Assembly: GCF_004118265.1 (NCBI RefSeq) | Contig: NZ_SDHW01000001.1 | Coordinates: forward strand, 806,001-870,000 | DNA: 64,000 nucleotides | Source of the DNA: Lacibacter luteus | GTDB lineage: Bacteria; Bacteroidota; Bacteroidia; Chitinophagales; Chitinophagaceae | Direction: 5' to 3' | Shown: one piece after another, positions 51,085 through 60,337 of the stretch | Layout: each line of letters opens with the position of its first letter | Position numbering within the stretch: the stretch's first letter is position 1 | Translations under genes and position numbers: made by a program | The notes under the pieces: generated by a model | Told to the model about the DNA's origin: nothing | Seen by the model: the letters and a program-made list of their open reading frames with translations, nothing else | Databases searched by the model: none

Positions 51085-54000
51085 TTGAAACAGACTACGT
51101 ATAAACGGCTTGCTTTTTTTCTGCATCTTCTACTTTGTATTTGTGCATCTCACAGCAATGCACAATCGTATACTTTCCGTCATTACCAGGTAGAGAATGG
51201 ATTATCGCACAACATGGTTGCCTGCAGCGTACAAGACACTACCGGCTTTCTCTGGTTTGGAACAAAAGATGGACTGAACCGTTTCGACGGCTATCATTTT
51301 AAACATTATGATATTGCAAACAATGGCAACAGAATAACGCCTTCTATTATTAATTGCCTCGAGGTTGACAAACAAAACACATTATGGATAGGAACACAAA
51401 GAGGCATTTATTCCTTTAACAGGCAGGAAGAAAAATTAATTCCGTTTATTGATACACTTGATGCAATCATTTCCATCAACTTCGATAAAAAAAATAATCT
51501 TTGGTTTATAGCTGCCGGCGTTTTACACAAATACAATCTACAAACAAAAAAACTATTCCGCTTTTCCGAACCTGAATATTTTCTTGCTTCTTCTGTTTGC
51601 ATTACACCCGAAGGAGAATTATGGGTATCATCCTTAAACGGCTATCTGCATCAGTATAATTATGCAAACAACAGTTTTACTTCGTTTAACATGTTTGCAC
51701 ACTCCCCTCCTCCTGCATCAACATGGATACCGAAAATATATTACAACGGACGCAACGGTATTTATGTGGGCACTTCTATTCAAGGTTTAAAAGAGTTCGA
51801 TATTGCAACACTTACTTATAAAGACATCCTTACTTACAACCCCGACCGCACTGCTGTTTTTGTACGTGATATAGAACAGTACTCCACCGATGAATTCTGG
51901 ATTGCAACAGAGTCGGGTATTTTTATTCTTAATACTAAAACAAATGAATACATCAACCTGAAGAAACGGTTTCTTGATGTCTATTCACTTTCCGATAACG
52001 CTGTTTACTCACTATGTAAAGACAGAGAAGGCGGCATTTGGGCAGGCACTTATTTTGGCGGCATTAACTATTATTCCAAACAGAATACACTGTTTCAAAA
52101 ATTTTTTCCCGACAATTCTGCAACTGCAGTAAGCGGAAATGTTGTTCGTGAAATCTGCGAAGACAACAAAGGCTTTTTATGGTTAGGAACAGAAGATGCA
52201 GGGCTGAACAAATTCAATCCGGCAACAGGTGTTATTACACAGTTTAAACCAACCGGCAAAAGCACAGATATTGCGTACAGCAATATTCATGGATTATTGT
52301 TGAATGGAAACGAACTATGGATCGGCACCTTCGATCATGGCTTAGATATTATGGATCTGCGAACAGAAAAAATCATCAAACGCTATAGTTACGGTACAGG
52401 GAAACATGAATTGAAAAGCAACTTTGTTGTATCGATGCTGAAAAGCAAGAAAGATGTTATCTACATTGGTTCCAGCAATTCACTCTATAAATACAACCCA
52501 CAAATAAAAGCGTTCGATCTGTTGGATGATGTACCCTCAAACATTTTTATTTCCTGTTTACTGGAGGGGTCTGATAACACGATTTGGGTAGGCACACATA
52601 ATCACGGTGTTTTTTATTTCAACCCGTATACAGGAGCCAGGGGACAAATTCTAAACAAGCCGGGCAGCAACATCAGTTTAATGAACAACATTGTAAATGC
52701 ATTAACAGAAGATCGTCAGCATAACATCTGGATATCTACTGATGGCGGTGGTATTGCAATGCTGAATAAAGAAAAAACAAAACTTACTTCTTACACTACA
52801 GCCGATGGTTTGCCCAGCAATTTTATTTTCAAGGCGCTTGAAGATAATGATGGCAATATGTGGATCACTACTACACGTGGGCTTGTACAACTCATCTCAG
52901 CTTCAAAAAAAATTACTGTATACACAAAGGATAACGGATTGCTAAACGATCAGTTTAATTACAACTCCGGTTATAAAGACAGCAACGGCATCATGTACTT
53001 TGGCAGTGTAAAAGGAATGATCCGTTTTCACCCCGATGATTTTGAAAATGCATCCAAGATCGGTCCTGTTTATATCACCGGCTTCCAGGTGCAAAACGAA
53101 GAGCAACAGATTGGCGTTAAAAATTCGTTTCTGAAACAGTCGATCCTTTACACAAAAGAAATTGTATTGCCACACGACCGTTCATCGTTCAGCATCGATT
53201 TTACATCGCTCAGTTACACTTCGCCTGAAATGACGGAGTACAGTTATTTTATGAAAGGAGCCGATGAAAACTGGACTACAATAAAGCCTAATCGAAAAGT
53301 GTATTTCAGTAATCTTTCGCCCGGCAGTTATATTTTCCAGGTGAAAGCTTCTGTAAATGGCATGTGGACGACCGATGTAAAAGAGTTGAAAATAAAAATA
53401 CTACCGCCATTCTGGGCAACAAACCTGGCTTATGCTGTCTACAGCATTCTTGCGCTTTTACTGTTCTATTATCTCTTCCGTATTTACCATATTTATAACG
53501 AAAGCAAAAAAAGAAAAGAGATCTACGAAGCAAAGATCGATTTCTTCACCAATGTTGCACACGAAATAAAAACACCTTTAACGCTTATAAAAGGGCCGGT
53601 TGAAAACCTGATGGAAAAAGTGGATGAGATACCGGTAATAAAAGACGATCTGTTTATGATGAACCGCAATACCAACAGGCTGGTTGCGTTAATAACACAG
53701 ATACTCGATTTCCGCAAAACAGAAACCAACTCATTCCGTCTTGATTTTTCGAAAGTGAATATTACCGAACTGTTGAAAGATACATTTGCCGATTTTTCCG
53801 CAGTGGCTAAAAAAAGAAACCTCGACTACAGCATCGAATTACCCGACAGTGATGCTTATCTTTACGCAGACGAAGAAGCATTAAATAAGATCTTCTCCAA
53901 TCTTGTTGACAATGCGGTAAAATACGCTTCGCAAAAAGTACAGATTCGCTTGCTGCCACAGGAAAACAACAAAACAGATCTTACTGTTGAAATTGAAAAC

Positions 54001-54213
54001 GATGGACTTGCTATACCCGACGACATGAAGGAAAAAATATTTGAGCCGTTTGTGCGGCTTAAAGAAACACAAAAAAGACAGGGAACAGGTATAGGGCTGG
54101 CGCTTGCAAAATCACTTACCGAATTACACAAAGGCAAACTGTTTTTACGTATCTCGCCGGAAGAACATAATGTGTTTGTTGTTAACTTGCCGCTGGAAAA
54201 CACTGCAAACTGA
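51085..54213 (+). CDS. Propeller-type sensor histidine kinase (split HTCS, kinase half)
   Basis: 1042 residues; the start codon appears to be TTG, since no in-frame ATG precedes the signal peptide (LAFFLHLLLCICASHSNAQ). Periplasmic two-component propeller (FLWFGTKDGLNRFDG, LWIGTQRGIYSF, IWAGTYFGGINYY), Y_Y_Y domain (YSYFMKGADENWTTIKP), transmembrane helix near 773-800, HisKA with His826 (AHEIKTPLTLIKGP), HATPase (NLVDNAVKYASQ, GTGIGLALAKSL). It stops after the kinase core, with no receiver or HTH. The partner regulator is the next gene, 35 bp downstream. It should sense the locus D oligosaccharide. Confidence 0.95.
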   Translation: MKQTTYKRLAFFLHLLLCICASHSNAQSYTFRHYQVENGLSHNMVACSVQDTTGFLWFGTKDGLNRFDGYHFKHYDIANNGNRITPSIINCLEVDKQNTLWIGTQRGIYSFNRQEEKLIPFIDTLDAIISINFDKKNNLWFIAAGVLHKYNLQTKKLFRFSEPEYFLASSVCITPEGELWVSSLNGYLHQYNYANNSFTSFNMFAHSPPPASTWIPKIYYNGRNGIYVGTSIQGLKEFDIATLTYKDILTYNPDRTAVFVRDIEQYSTDEFWIATESGIFILNTKTNEYINLKKRFLDVYSLSDNAVYSLCKDREGGIWAGTYFGGINYYSKQNTLFQKFFPDNSATAVSGNVVREICEDNKGFLWLGTEDAGLNKFNPATGVITQFKPTGKSTDIAYSNIHGLLLNGNELWIGTFDHGLDIMDLRTEKIIKRYSYGTGKHELKSNFVVSMLKSKKDVIYIGSSNSLYKYNPQIKAFDLLDDVPSNIFISCLLEGSDNTIWVGTHNHGVFYFNPYTGARGQILNKPGSNISLMNNIVNALTEDRQHNIWISTDGGGIAMLNKEKTKLTSYTTADGLPSNFIFKALEDNDGNMWITTTRGLVQLISASKKITVYTKDNGLLNDQFNYNSGYKDSNGIMYFGSVKGMIRFHPDDFENASKIGPVYITGFQVQNEEQQIGVKNSFLKQSILYTKEIVLPHDRSSFSIDFTSLSYTSPEMTEYSYFMKGADENWTTIKPNRKVYFSNLSPGSYIFQVKASVNGMWTTDVKELKIKILPPFWATNLAYAVYSILALLLFYYLFRIYHIYNESKKRKEIYEAKIDFFTNVAHEIKTPLTLIKGPVENLMEKVDEIPVIKDDLFMMNRNTNRLVALITQILDFRKTETNSFRLDFSKVNITELLKDTFADFSAVAKKRNLDYSIELPDSDAYLYADEEALNKIFSNLVDNAVKYASQKVQIRLLPQENNKTDLTVEIENDGLAIPDDMKEKIFEPFVRLKETQKRQGTGIGLALAKSLTELHKGKLFLRISPEEHNVFVVNLPLENTAN

Positions 54214-54248
54214 ATTTAAACAGGCTCTAACATTTAATAAAGAACAAC

Positions 54249-55025
54249 ATGCTGCCCTCGATTTTAGTTGTGGATGATAACGAAGAAATTCTTGACCTGC
54301 TTGAAAGATCGCTCAACAGCAAGTACACGATACTGAAAGCCGAAGACGGCGAACAGGCATTGAACATTCTTAGTAAAGAAGCGATCAATCTTGTTATAAG
54401 CGATGTAATGATGCCGGTGATGGATGGTTTTGAACTCTGCAAAAAAATAAAATCAAACTTCGAATACTCACACATACCGGTAATACTGCTTACAGCAAAA
54501 AACACCATTCAATCGAAAGTGGAAGGTTTGGAACTGGGTGCAGATGCATACATCGAAAAACCTTTTTCAAAAGAACACCTGCATGCACAGATCGCCAGTT
54601 TAATTTCGAACAGAAACATCATTCGTGATTTTTTTGCCAGCTCACCGTTGGTGCATATTAAAACACCTGAGCATTCAAAAGCCGATGAGCGTTTTCTTGC
54701 AGAACTGAACAATGCCATTTGCAGTAATATTGATGATGTTGATCTTGATGTGAACAAATTAGCCAAGATCATGAACATGAGCCGCATTACGCTTTACCGG
54801 AAAATAAAAGCGGTATCGGTTTTAACTCCTATTGAGCTCATCAACATTACACGATTGAAAAAAGCTGCTGAGTTATTGGCAGAAGGTGAATATAAAATTT
54901 ATGAGATCTCATACATGGTGGGCTTCAGTTCGCAAAGTAATTTTTCCCGCAACTTTCAGAAGCATTTCAATTTAACACCACGTGAATACGTAACATCGAA
55001 ACAGGCAGAGCGAAATAAGCAATAA
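54249..55025 (+). CDS. AraC-type response regulator (split HTCS, output half)
   Basis: 258 residues, cytosolic. Receiver domain with acidic pair (ILVVDDNEE), phospho-acceptor Asp52 (LVISDVMMPVMDGFELC), Thr/Lys switch residues (LLTAKNT, EKPFS). C-terminal AraC HTH (DLDVNKLAKIMNMSRITLYRKIKA, ELINITRLKKAAELL, ISYMVGFSSQSNFSRNFQKHFNLTPREYV). It is colinear with the C-terminal part of the fused HTCS at 24415-28488. Phosphorylated by the upstream kinase, it likely activates susC of locus D. It converges on the PKD gene with only 6 bp between stops. Confidence 0.94.
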   Translation: MLPSILVVDDNEEILDLLERSLNSKYTILKAEDGEQALNILSKEAINLVISDVMMPVMDGFELCKKIKSNFEYSHIPVILLTAKNTIQSKVEGLELGADAYIEKPFSKEHLHAQIASLISNRNIIRDFFASSPLVHIKTPEHSKADERFLAELNNAICSNIDDVDLDVNKLAKIMNMSRITLYRKIKAVSVLTPIELINITRLKKAAELLAEGEYKIYEISYMVGFSSQSNFSRNFQKHFNLTPREYVTSKQAERNKQ

Positions 55026-55031
55026 GCAGTT

Positions 55032-57794
55032 CTATCGCACAATATTTACAATACCGTGCATTTTTTTTCTGCCATCGCCAACATCAAGCACCCATGCATA
55101 CGTGCCGATGGGTTGTTGTTTACCATTAAACATCCCATCCCATCCTTTTGATGTTACTGTTGATTGATAAACCAATTGACCATACCTGTTATACACTTTT
55201 ACCGATGCACCCGGATATGCATTCAACACTGCTATTTCCCACACATCATTCAAACCATCTCCGTTTGGTGTAAACGCATTGGGTACAAAAATATCTTTCA
55301 CCACTTTAACAAACACATCATCAGTTGCTTCACATCCGTCTTTTGATACAACACGAAATGTATACGTAATATCAGCAAGCGGTGCAACTTTTGGTTGCAG
55401 CACAAGATTATTTTCAATTGCTGTAAGCGGCAACCATTCATAACGCAAACTATCGCCTTGTGCAGCAGCATTAAGAATGATCGACATGCCGGATAACAAG
55501 GTTCTGTCCGGCCCGGCATCTGCAACAGGTTGCGGATATACTTTTATCAACTGCTCTGCATAAGCTGTACAACTGTTGCCTGCAGTAAATGTATAACGAA
55601 TGGTATGTGTGCCTGCCTTTGCAATGGCAGGATCAAACAAACCGGCAGTATTAACAGCGGCTCCACTATAACTACCGATGCCAGACAAACCACTTATCTC
55701 TGTTGCCTGTGTTAATGTAAAAAGCATTGCATTTTCACATACAGCAGGCAATGGAAGAAACTGTACAACGGGACTTGCTTTTAATGTAACTGTTTGGCTG
55801 AGCTCATTTACACAACTGATGCCGGAATAAACAACATACCGCAGCTGTACATCCTTTGTTGCAGGACCTGTGAAAGCAGGATAACGATGCGTGTAGCGCT
55901 TGCCTGCAGATGGTAACGAATCAACAAACTTTAATGAAATATCATTCCCGTAATCCCAATACACTTCAATGCGTGTAATGCTTCCGAAGTTCACAGTCGA
56001 TTGATCCTGCAAAACAAGATCCGTATTGCTGCAATAACTTACAGCCGGATCTATCCCGAATTTTGCAACAGGTTGTGAACCGTTTACTGTAAAATTCTTA
56101 AGCGTATCTTTTACACAACCATCTTTCGATGTAACTGTAAGTTTAACAGGATAGATGCCAACTGCCTTATACGAATGATCAGGCGATACAAGTGTTGATG
56201 TGTTCGTTGATGCAGGCATTGCATTTGCATCGCCAAAATTCCAGAGATGTGTAAACAAAGATTCACTGCCGTCTTTAATTACGGATGTATTGATAAATGT
56301 TGCAAATGAATCGGCAAGACAAATAGCAGGCACTATAAAATCAGGTTCGGGCAAAGGGTTTATTGTTACATCTTTTGTTATGGGTTGACTTTTACAACCC
56401 ACTACATTTTCAACTGAAAAACTTACGCTGTACTTGCCTGCTGTTGCAAACACATGTGAAGGATTTGAATTGCTTGTGGTTGTACCGTCGCCAAAATTCC
56501 AATTCCATTTTTGCAAGGCTTGCCCTCCTGTTATCGACCTGTCGGAAAACTGTACACTGTTTTTTTCGCAAAGCGGTGCTGTCATACTGAAATCAGCAAC
56601 AGGAGTCGGATGCACAACTACAGCAAGCGAGTCGTTGTTTACACAGCCGAGACTATCCGTTACTGTTACATAATACATTCCGCTATTTGCAACAACAGTA
56701 TTTGTGATCTGTAAATTATTTGCAGTTCCGGAAACTGCGTTCGGTCCGCTCCAGCTGTAGCGGTTACCACCCGTTGCAGTAAGCAACAAGGTATCGCCTG
56801 CACAACGTGGGCTGTTACTTCTGATTGTTACAACAGGTAATGGATTAATATTCACAGTGATCGGGTTCGACGCAACCCGACAGGTTGTAATACCAATGTT
56901 GATGCTCTCTGCAATCAACAACCGATACAAATATTTTCCGGGAGCAGTAGTTGTGCGTGTGTACGATGCTGTTGTTGCTCCGGCAATATTATTCCATGTG
57001 CCGCCATTGTTTGTACTCAATTGCCATTGATAGGCAGTAGTAACATAACAGTTTTCAACAGTCGATTGAAACGTAAGCGAACGAAGATCATCTGCACATA
57101 AGTTGATCGTATCGCCCGATATTCCTGCTGCACTTGCTTTTACTGCAGCGCCTGCCGGACGAAATGTAATATCATCCAAACCAAGATCGTTCCCTACTCC
57201 ACCAGGCGAATTGTTACGCATGCGTAACACAACCGACGACACTCCTGCAGGTGTTGTAAAATATAAACCGTACTGTACCCATGTTGCAGGATTCGTCATA
57301 GGAATATCGCCTGTGTTGTAAGAACCCAGCACCGTTCCGTCAAGCTTTTCAATTGTGAATGTGATATTGGGTTTAATACCGGTAACGCTGCACATGTTCA
57401 GCAACCATGCAGCAAACTGGTAAGTTGTGCCGGCACAAAGTCCGTTAATGGTTTGTATATAAAAATTACTTGGTTGATTGGATGCATTGATCAACATATA
57501 ATAACCATTTGCATCACCAGTATGATCGGTAGCTGTATGCCAAACAACATCATTCGGCCAGCAACCTGTTGAATAATTATTGATCGAATAATAACCATCG
57601 GGAGGACAATTTGCTCCCTGGTATTGCAAACTGCTGGTTGTGCCTGCAGGCAATGGCGGTCCATAGTTTGCGCCGGAACCAAACGCAACGTTTACAATAG
57701 GATCGCCTAAAGAAGTGCGGCATGTTTGTGCTTTCACCGATGCAGTAATGCAAAGCAAACAAAGAATGCTTAAAAACAACAGATATAAACGCAT
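55032..57794 (-). CDS. PKD-repeat surface protein with T9SS type B sorting domain
   Basis: ATG at 57794 (MRLYLLFLSILCLLCITASVKAQ) after rejecting a TTG six codons upstream; about 920 residues. N-terminal jelly-roll-like region (about residues 25-220, YYMLINASNQPSNFYIQTINGLC, FRPAG), Ig-like segments (AYQWQLSTNNGGTW, CAGDTLLLTATGGNRYSW), three PKD-like domains (WNWNFGDGTTTSNSNPSH, HLWNFGDANA, VYWDYGND) and a gliding-motility C-terminal domain (FVPNAFTPNGDGLNDVWEI, VKVYNRYGQLVYQS, GTYAWVLDV). Secreted by the type IX system and attached or released at the surface. Likely an adhesin or glycan-binding protein; target unknown. Confidence 0.92.
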   Translation of the reverse strand: MRLYLLFLSILCLLCITASVKAQTCRTSLGDPIVNVAFGSGANYGPPLPAGTTSSLQYQGANCPPDGYYSINNYSTGCWPNDVVWHTATDHTGDANGYYMLINASNQPSNFYIQTINGLCAGTTYQFAAWLLNMCSVTGIKPNITFTIEKLDGTVLGSYNTGDIPMTNPATWVQYGLYFTTPAGVSSVVLRMRNNSPGGVGNDLGLDDITFRPAGAAVKASAAGISGDTINLCADDLRSLTFQSTVENCYVTTAYQWQLSTNNGGTWNNIAGATTASYTRTTTAPGKYLYRLLIAESINIGITTCRVASNPITVNINPLPVVTIRSNSPRCAGDTLLLTATGGNRYSWSGPNAVSGTANNLQITNTVVANSGMYYVTVTDSLGCVNNDSLAVVVHPTPVADFSMTAPLCEKNSVQFSDRSITGGQALQKWNWNFGDGTTTSNSNPSHVFATAGKYSVSFSVENVVGCKSQPITKDVTINPLPEPDFIVPAICLADSFATFINTSVIKDGSESLFTHLWNFGDANAMPASTNTSTLVSPDHSYKAVGIYPVKLTVTSKDGCVKDTLKNFTVNGSQPVAKFGIDPAVSYCSNTDLVLQDQSTVNFGSITRIEVYWDYGNDISLKFVDSLPSAGKRYTHRYPAFTGPATKDVQLRYVVYSGISCVNELSQTVTLKASPVVQFLPLPAVCENAMLFTLTQATEISGLSGIGSYSGAAVNTAGLFDPAIAKAGTHTIRYTFTAGNSCTAYAEQLIKVYPQPVADAGPDRTLLSGMSIILNAAAQGDSLRYEWLPLTAIENNLVLQPKVAPLADITYTFRVVSKDGCEATDDVFVKVVKDIFVPNAFTPNGDGLNDVWEIAVLNAYPGASVKVYNRYGQLVYQSTVTSKGWDGMFNGKQQPIGTYAWVLDVGDGRKKMHGIVNIVR

Positions 57795-57834
57795 GAATGT
57801 ATTCTTCAGCAAAAAGCTTTTGTTCTTTATTAAT

Positions 57835-58827
57835 CTACTTTTTCAGAAAATAAAAACTCTCTTTATCGGCTACAGGTTTATCAATACCCAATTGCTCATC
57901 CTTCACAAAACTAAATTTGATAATGGCTGTTTTACGTGGCCCTGTACTGCTGTCGGAAAAATGTGTATGAAAAACATACAACAGGTTATTTTGCGCATCT
58001 GTAAAAAAATCGCCATGTCCTGTACCATTAATGCCAAGCAAGGAACGACTGATCAATGGCCCGCCGTTGTATTTCTTCCAAGGCCCATAAGGTGATGTGG
58101 CTGTTGCAAAACCAACAGCATAATCAGGATTACGAAAATCGTTTGCTGTGTAGAACATGTAATAAAGTCCGTTATGCTTTAATACTGTTGGGCCTTCTGT
58201 TACCGGCCAGGGAGCATTCGCTGTGTTTTCCCATTGTTCTGTTGCATTGATGCATTCCTTTACTGTTGCCGGTTTAATAGCCGACAAATCATCTTCCATT
58301 TCTGCAACAAAAATCCGGTTGCCGTTTGTAAGCCTTACATGATAGAGATATTTCTTTCCATCATCATCTGTAAATACAAAGGGATCGATCTGTTTAACAG
58401 GTGCATCCAATTGCTTTATTGTTTTTTGTGTAAACGGTCCGGCGGGACTTGTTGCTTTTGCAATTGCGATCTGTTCATCTGCAACATAGGCCATATAAAA
58501 CGTATCTCTCTGCTGAAAGATATGCGGTGCCCAAAAACCCGACTGACCAAATGCTTCACCTTTCTTTAATGCATAGCCTTCCTGTGCGGCTGATCTTTTC
58601 CAGTTGATAAGATCGGTGGATGTATAGACAATAAATCCACTGTTTGCATTTTCATCTGTTGTGCCATAGAGATAATAAACACCGTTGAGATGAAAGATAC
58701 ATGGATCAGCAAAATAAACCGTATGCGCATCTTTAACCGGGCGCTGTGCAACAGCAGTTGTAACAAACAGCTGCATCAACATTATGCAGCAGACAATTCC
58801 TTTTAAGTTGTGTTTAAATACGTTCAT
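57835..58827 (-). CDS. GH43-family enzyme (3)
   Basis: 330 residues with signal peptide (CCIMLMQLFVTTAVAQ). GH43 propeller: FADPCIFHLNGVYYLYGTT (base Asp), GFWAPHIFQQRDTFYMAYVAD, QIDPFVFTDDDGKKYLY (pKa Asp), VTEGPTVLKHNGLYYMFYTAND (acid Glu), NGTGHGDFF. All three catalytic acids are present. It is more distant from the two locus D GH43 proteins than they are from each other. Part of the GH92/GH125 cluster, 10 bp after the haloperoxidase gene. Substrate may be arabinofuranose, xylose or galactofuranose. Confidence 0.9.
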   Translation of the reverse strand: MNVFKHNLKGIVCCIMLMQLFVTTAVAQRPVKDAHTVYFADPCIFHLNGVYYLYGTTDENANSGFIVYTSTDLINWKRSAAQEGYALKKGEAFGQSGFWAPHIFQQRDTFYMAYVADEQIAIAKATSPAGPFTQKTIKQLDAPVKQIDPFVFTDDDGKKYLYHVRLTNGNRIFVAEMEDDLSAIKPATVKECINATEQWENTANAPWPVTEGPTVLKHNGLYYMFYTANDFRNPDYAVGFATATSPYGPWKKYNGGPLISRSLLGINGTGHGDFFTDAQNNLLYVFHTHFSDSSTGPRKTAIIKFSFVKDEQLGIDKPVADKESFYFLKK

Positions 58828-58836
58828 TCTACAGTA

Positions 58837-60192
58837 TCATTTACTTGTGCGAACTGCAACAGGTTTTGCTGTTCGCCTTGTTCGTAATTTGTTTACAATA
58901 AAAAATCCTATTTTCTTTCCTTCGTCTAACCCATTTATAATGGATGGCATGTAATGAATGCCTCCGTAAAAACGACTGATAGCAGCTTCCTGTGCAGCTT
59001 CATTGAACGAGTTGAAATGACGAACAGGAATATTAAATTCAAGTTCGGTTGAATCGTCGTAAGAAAAATGATCGCCGAATAGCTGTGTTAAGATCACAGC
59101 ACTTGCAGATGACACTACACTATGTCCACTTGTATATTCAGGAAACGGTGGTGTTTGCAGCAGTGGTGTCCATTCTTTATTGATGTGCTGATTGATGTAG
59201 GTCTCCGGTCTGATGACTCTGCTTCTGTATTTTTCATCCCAGCAACTGATAAAACTATCTGCCAATCCTATTGCAACTTTCACATAAGCTTCTGCCGATT
59301 GCACCAAACCTGCAGCAGCTTTCTTGCAAGCCAATGCAGTGATGTTTATCCAATGACCTCCCGGAGAAATTTTCTTGGTTGCAAACATCACATGCCCGTT
59401 AATATTCATCTTAAACGGATTGCAATCCCAGAAGTTAGCGATCTCCGTTTGTTCATTCGTAAGCTTCAACCGTATTTCATACACATCATTTGCTTCTTGG
59501 TAAAAACGGCTTTCTTTATCAGTAGAAAATATTGTTGGTCGTGCAGGTTTAAACTGTGCTGCTGAATCAATAACAAAAGTTCGCAGCTTATTCCAGTTTG
59601 GTTCAACTGCTTTCATATAAGCAGGCGGTGTTGGTTGCCAGCTTCGGTTATCATTACTCAACGGATATTTCGCAAGTGCTCTTGTTTCTTTATATTGATC
59701 CTTCGAAGCCCAGAGAAGTATTTTTTCAGCAATTATTTTACCATAAGCAACAGAGTTGGCATACACCTCATCCGGCATGCCTGCATTTTTTATTTCCTCC
59801 ATCATTGCAGCATGCTCTGTTTTTATTTTCTGTTCAGATATAACCATTGCCTCTGCTACCAGCAACATTGCATGTACTGCAGCAAGTGCGTAACTGTATT
59901 CTTTTCCTGCTGTTGGTTTGGGTAAAGATGAAAGTCCTTTTAATTGTCCGCCAAACGAAACAAAACCTGCATCTGCATGATGTGCAGCTTCGTAAGCTGC
60001 AACAGCAACATAAGCATAAATACGACTGGCAACGGGGGGAGAATAAATATCATGCACCATTACATCGGTTACCTGTTTCATTGCACGATGCAGATACACG
60101 GGGCGCTCTGTTGTACTTCGCCAATCAGTTCCGCCTTTTGCAAACGATCCTGCAAAGATGAGTAACAGTAAACTAAAAACGCATTTCTTCAT
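58837..60192 (-). CDS. Vanadium-dependent haloperoxidase/PAP2-superfamily protein
   Basis: ATG at 60192 (MKKCVFSLLLLIFAGSFAKGG) gives a signal peptide; a 25-residue Cys-rich extension to 60267 is rejected. About 451 residues. The PAP2/vanadate-binding site is seen as KYRSRVIRPETYI, PPFPEYTSGHSVVSSASAV and ISRFYGGIHYMPSI, containing the Arg, SGH and RxxxGxH elements that bind vanadate or phosphate. Members either oxidise halides with H2O2 or act as phosphatases. Secreted, and placed between GH125 and GH43 in an apparent glycan-degradation operon, where its role is unclear. Confidence 0.88.
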   Translation of the reverse strand: MKKCVFSLLLLIFAGSFAKGGTDWRSTTERPVYLHRAMKQVTDVMVHDIYSPPVASRIYAYVAVAAYEAAHHADAGFVSFGGQLKGLSSLPKPTAGKEYSYALAAVHAMLLVAEAMVISEQKIKTEHAAMMEEIKNAGMPDEVYANSVAYGKIIAEKILLWASKDQYKETRALAKYPLSNDNRSWQPTPPAYMKAVEPNWNKLRTFVIDSAAQFKPARPTIFSTDKESRFYQEANDVYEIRLKLTNEQTEIANFWDCNPFKMNINGHVMFATKKISPGGHWINITALACKKAAAGLVQSAEAYVKVAIGLADSFISCWDEKYRSRVIRPETYINQHINKEWTPLLQTPPFPEYTSGHSVVSSASAVILTQLFGDHFSYDDSTELEFNIPVRHFNSFNEAAQEAAISRFYGGIHYMPSIINGLDEGKKIGFFIVNKLRTRRTAKPVAVRTSK

Positions 60193-60270
60193 ACAACAAC
60201 AATCGTGGCAGCAAACTACCTTATCTGCGCCTGCCGCTTTATTCTGAAAGTATCTTTTCTTATACAAAAC

Positions 60271-60310
60271 TATTCAGGCAGCAACCTGTACAACAAGTGC
60301 TGCCTGAATA
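60271..60310 (-). terminator. Long hairpin after GH125
   Basis: TATTCAGGCAGCA and TGCTGCCTGAATA pair perfectly over 13 bp with a 14-nt loop, starting 28 bp after the GH125 stop. A short GTTTTG follows on the minus strand. Probable terminator or attenuator separating GH92-GH125 from the haloperoxidase gene. Confidence 0.6.
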
Positions 60311-60337
60311 AACTTATTTATAACGTGAAGCTGCAGT

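Noticed and set aside
59122-59565. 147-aa plus-strand frame
   Set aside because: Shadow of the haloperoxidase gene on the opposite strand, with no domain or plausible start context.
58837-60267. TTG/GTG or upstream start of the haloperoxidase gene at 60267
   Set aside because: The added 25 residues are Cys-rich and would bury the good signal peptide that starts at the ATG at 60192; the hairpin 60271-60310 also lies immediately upstream.
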